This document shows positions 48,397 through 49,661 of a DNA stretch of 49,661 nt, in pieces (within the stretch, counting starts at the first letter, position 1; each line of letters opens with the position of its first letter). The stretch comes from Candidatus Accumulibacter necessarius. GTDB lineage: Bacteria > Pseudomonadota > Gammaproteobacteria > Burkholderiales > Rhodocyclaceae. A program made the position numbers and the translations under genes. The notes under the pieces are model-generated. The model made no database searches and had not been told where the DNA came from. It was given only the letters and a program-made list of their open reading frames with translations. The DNA lies in the NCBI GenBank assembly GCA_017302435.1, contig JAFLDL010000035.1, forward strand, positions 1 through 49,661, read 5' to 3'.

Positions 48397-48902
48397 AGTA
48401 GTGTCATCATCCAAGGAATTGGGGGAAAGGAACTGGAACCAGACTAGTTGGCTGATCCTGCAGCTACCTATAAGCAAGCAACATGCCACAGTTTGTATGT
48501 GTATGAGTTTTCTCGATTCTCTTGCTGTACTGCGGTTTCTGATCTGACCTCATGTAAGGAAATCCGACAGCTGGCGCGCCGCGACATGGCCCTGATCCTG
48601 GACTTGACAGTGCGCACCGGATGCCGATCGCTCATACCGGCAACCGAGTCTTACACTTGCTGCGGGATGCTTCCCTCGCCCCGCATGCCTCAGCGGGGGA
48701 GATCGTTGAAGGCGGTCAAGGCATTAGGACTGGCGGTCGTGTTGTTGGAACTCTACGCTGCCATAGACCAAGAAATAGGCTGCGCGATGCGATTGAGCGC
48801 CTGAAGGGTTGCGCCCATTTGAGTCGTAGGGACGAGCTGCCCGCGAGATCTGCGCTATCATCACAGTCAAGCATTTCGCATGAGGCAGCCAACCTGGGAA
48901 AC
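48397..48902. other. Intergenic region without recognised gene
   Basis: About 506 bases separate the PEP-CTERM gene from the Uma2 pseudogene. Frames here (for example a plus-strand frame through RRDMALILDLTVRTGCR at about 48575-48625) are short and lack ribosome sites. The stretch must include the promoter of the PEP-CTERM gene; none stands out. Confidence 0.45.
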
Positions 48903-49538
48903 ATGAGCGAACTGATGGCGCAGGCACGCCACCGGATTAGCGGCGACGACTATTAAAAAACGGCCAAGGCGGGGGTTTTTGGCGAAGACAGCCGCGTGGA
49001 ACTCATTGACGGGGAGATCGTCGATAAGGCGCCGATTGGCAGCAAGCATGCTTTTGTCGTCAGCCGTCTGGCCCAGTTATTCACCCTGGCTGCCCGCGAT
49101 GATTATCTGGTCAGCGTCCAAAATCCTATCCGGCTCGACAACTACTCGGAGCCGCAACGCGATATCGCCTTGCTCAAGCCAGGTAACTACATGGACAGCT
49201 TACCCGGCGCCAGGGATGAGCTTTTGATAGTCGAAGTCGCCCACTCCTCCATCAGCTTCGACCGTGGCGTGAAGCTGGATCTTTACGCGCGTCACGCCAT
49301 TCCGGAAGTCTGGCTGCTCGACCTGATGGACGGACAGTTGCTCGTCAGCCGCAAACCTGTCGACGGGCAATATCGGACAATGCACAAGCCGCTCCCCGAT
49401 GAAACCGTCTCGTCCCTGCTTGCGCCGCAGCTTGCGTGGACTTTGGAGAGCGGGAAATCCTGGTCTGATAATCATCTAGCCGGCCTCCCACCGCCGCGGT
49501 GGCGGTGGGTTTATAGTGAGTTTGCATGCTTACGTTAG
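48903..49538 (+). pseudogene. Uma2-family (DUF820) nuclease gene with in-frame stop
   Basis: Two frame-matched halves join across a single TAA at 48954-48956: MSELMAQARHRISGDDY, stop, then KTAKAGVFGEDSRVELIDGE and on through IGSKHAFVVSRLAQLF, LLIVEVAHSSISFDRGVKL and YARHAIPEVWLLD. Homologues, as I recall, read DYYKMAE here, so the stop fits one TAT/TAC-to-TAA change. The conserved catalytic PD pair reads RD (PQRDIALL). After LLAPQLA the C-terminus departs from the family. Uma2 proteins have a PD-(D/E)XK fold and are common in cyanobacteria and Rhodocyclales. A restart at GTG 48996 is possible but would omit the N-terminus. Confidence 0.75.
49487..49509 (+). terminator. Hairpin in the altered 3' end of the Uma2 pseudogene
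   Basis: CCCACCGCC pairs with GGCGGTGGG around a five-base loop and is followed by TTTAT. It has the form of a Rho-independent terminator with a short T tract. It lies inside the extended reading frame, which supports the view that the native stop was upstream. Confidence 0.45.
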
Positions 49539-49661
49539 TCGGCCCTGCAATAAACCTGCAGCCCGCATGAAAACTGGGTTTCTGCCCAAAACTCCCCATC
49601 GAGATCCCCGAGAAATTAGAATAGAGGTAACCGAAACCTGAGGGAAATCGAGCGAATTGCA

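Noticed and set aside
48448-48804. A plus-strand frame that might be an integrase fragment
   Set aside because: A short stretch looked like LTVRTGCR of tyrosine recombinases, but there is no catalytic R-H-R-Y pattern and no ribosome site.

Overview
The window is chromosomal DNA from a high-G+C betaproteobacterium, most likely a member of the Rhodocyclales close to Candidatus Accumulibacter or Dechloromonas. This rests on the full mraZ-to-lpxC division and cell-wall cluster in proteobacterial order, the blocks rsmI/yraN/diaA/dolP and pmbA/darP, a TRAP dicarboxylate-type transporter, a PEP-CTERM protein and a DruA/DUF4338-type remnant. The taxonomic placement is inferred from gene content and protein style, not from a database search.

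Layout. 1-2300: a YdgJ-type oxidoreductase cut by the window edge, then a secreted-protein gene that runs abruptly into the C-terminal part of a DUF4338 protein. 2604-5907: a TRAP transporter whose permease genes and binding-protein gene converge on an 18-bp perfect hairpin. 6085-12324: pmbA, darP (yjgA), a mogA-type gene, an uncharacterised 507-residue protein with PilZ-like motifs, thyA, folA and a DciA-like DUF721 gene. 12311-30048 (minus strand): mraZ-rsmH-ftsL-ftsI-murE-murF-mraY-murD-ftsW-murG-murC-ddl-ftsQ-ftsA-ftsZ-lpxC plus a small membrane protein. Most of its junctions overlap by 1-4 bases, and a triple-repeat MraZ operator lies upstream of mraZ. 30418-33092 (minus strand): rnpB, a DUF3025 gene, a lipoprotein gene and pyrC. 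33178-36051: rsmI diverging from yraN, a secreted HIRAN protein, diaA/gmhA and dolP. 36196-38011: a decayed chimera of trkH, actP and an unknown membrane-protein gene. 38025-43680: folB, plsY, tsaD, a possible HipA-like remnant, an M1-type peptidase and a ChaN-PDZ protein. 43932-49661: a molybdopterin oxidoreductase, a PLD-FHA fusion, a PEP-CTERM protein and a Uma2 pseudogene with an in-frame stop.

How it works together. The core is housekeeping: peptidoglycan precursor synthesis and septation (dcw cluster), lipid A synthesis (lpxC), folate and thymidylate metabolism (thyA, folA, folB), pyrimidine synthesis (pyrC), phospholipid synthesis (plsY), tRNA and rRNA processing or modification (rnpB, tsaD, rsmI, rsmH) and replication-linked factors (DciA-like, DiaA). 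The accessory parts (1207-2300, 36196-38011, 40177-40400, 48903-49538) show gene fusion, truncation and nonsense mutation. No CRISPR array, tRNA, complete insertion sequence or complete defence system was seen. The most unusual intact proteins are the PLD-FHA fusion and the PilZ-like 507-residue protein.
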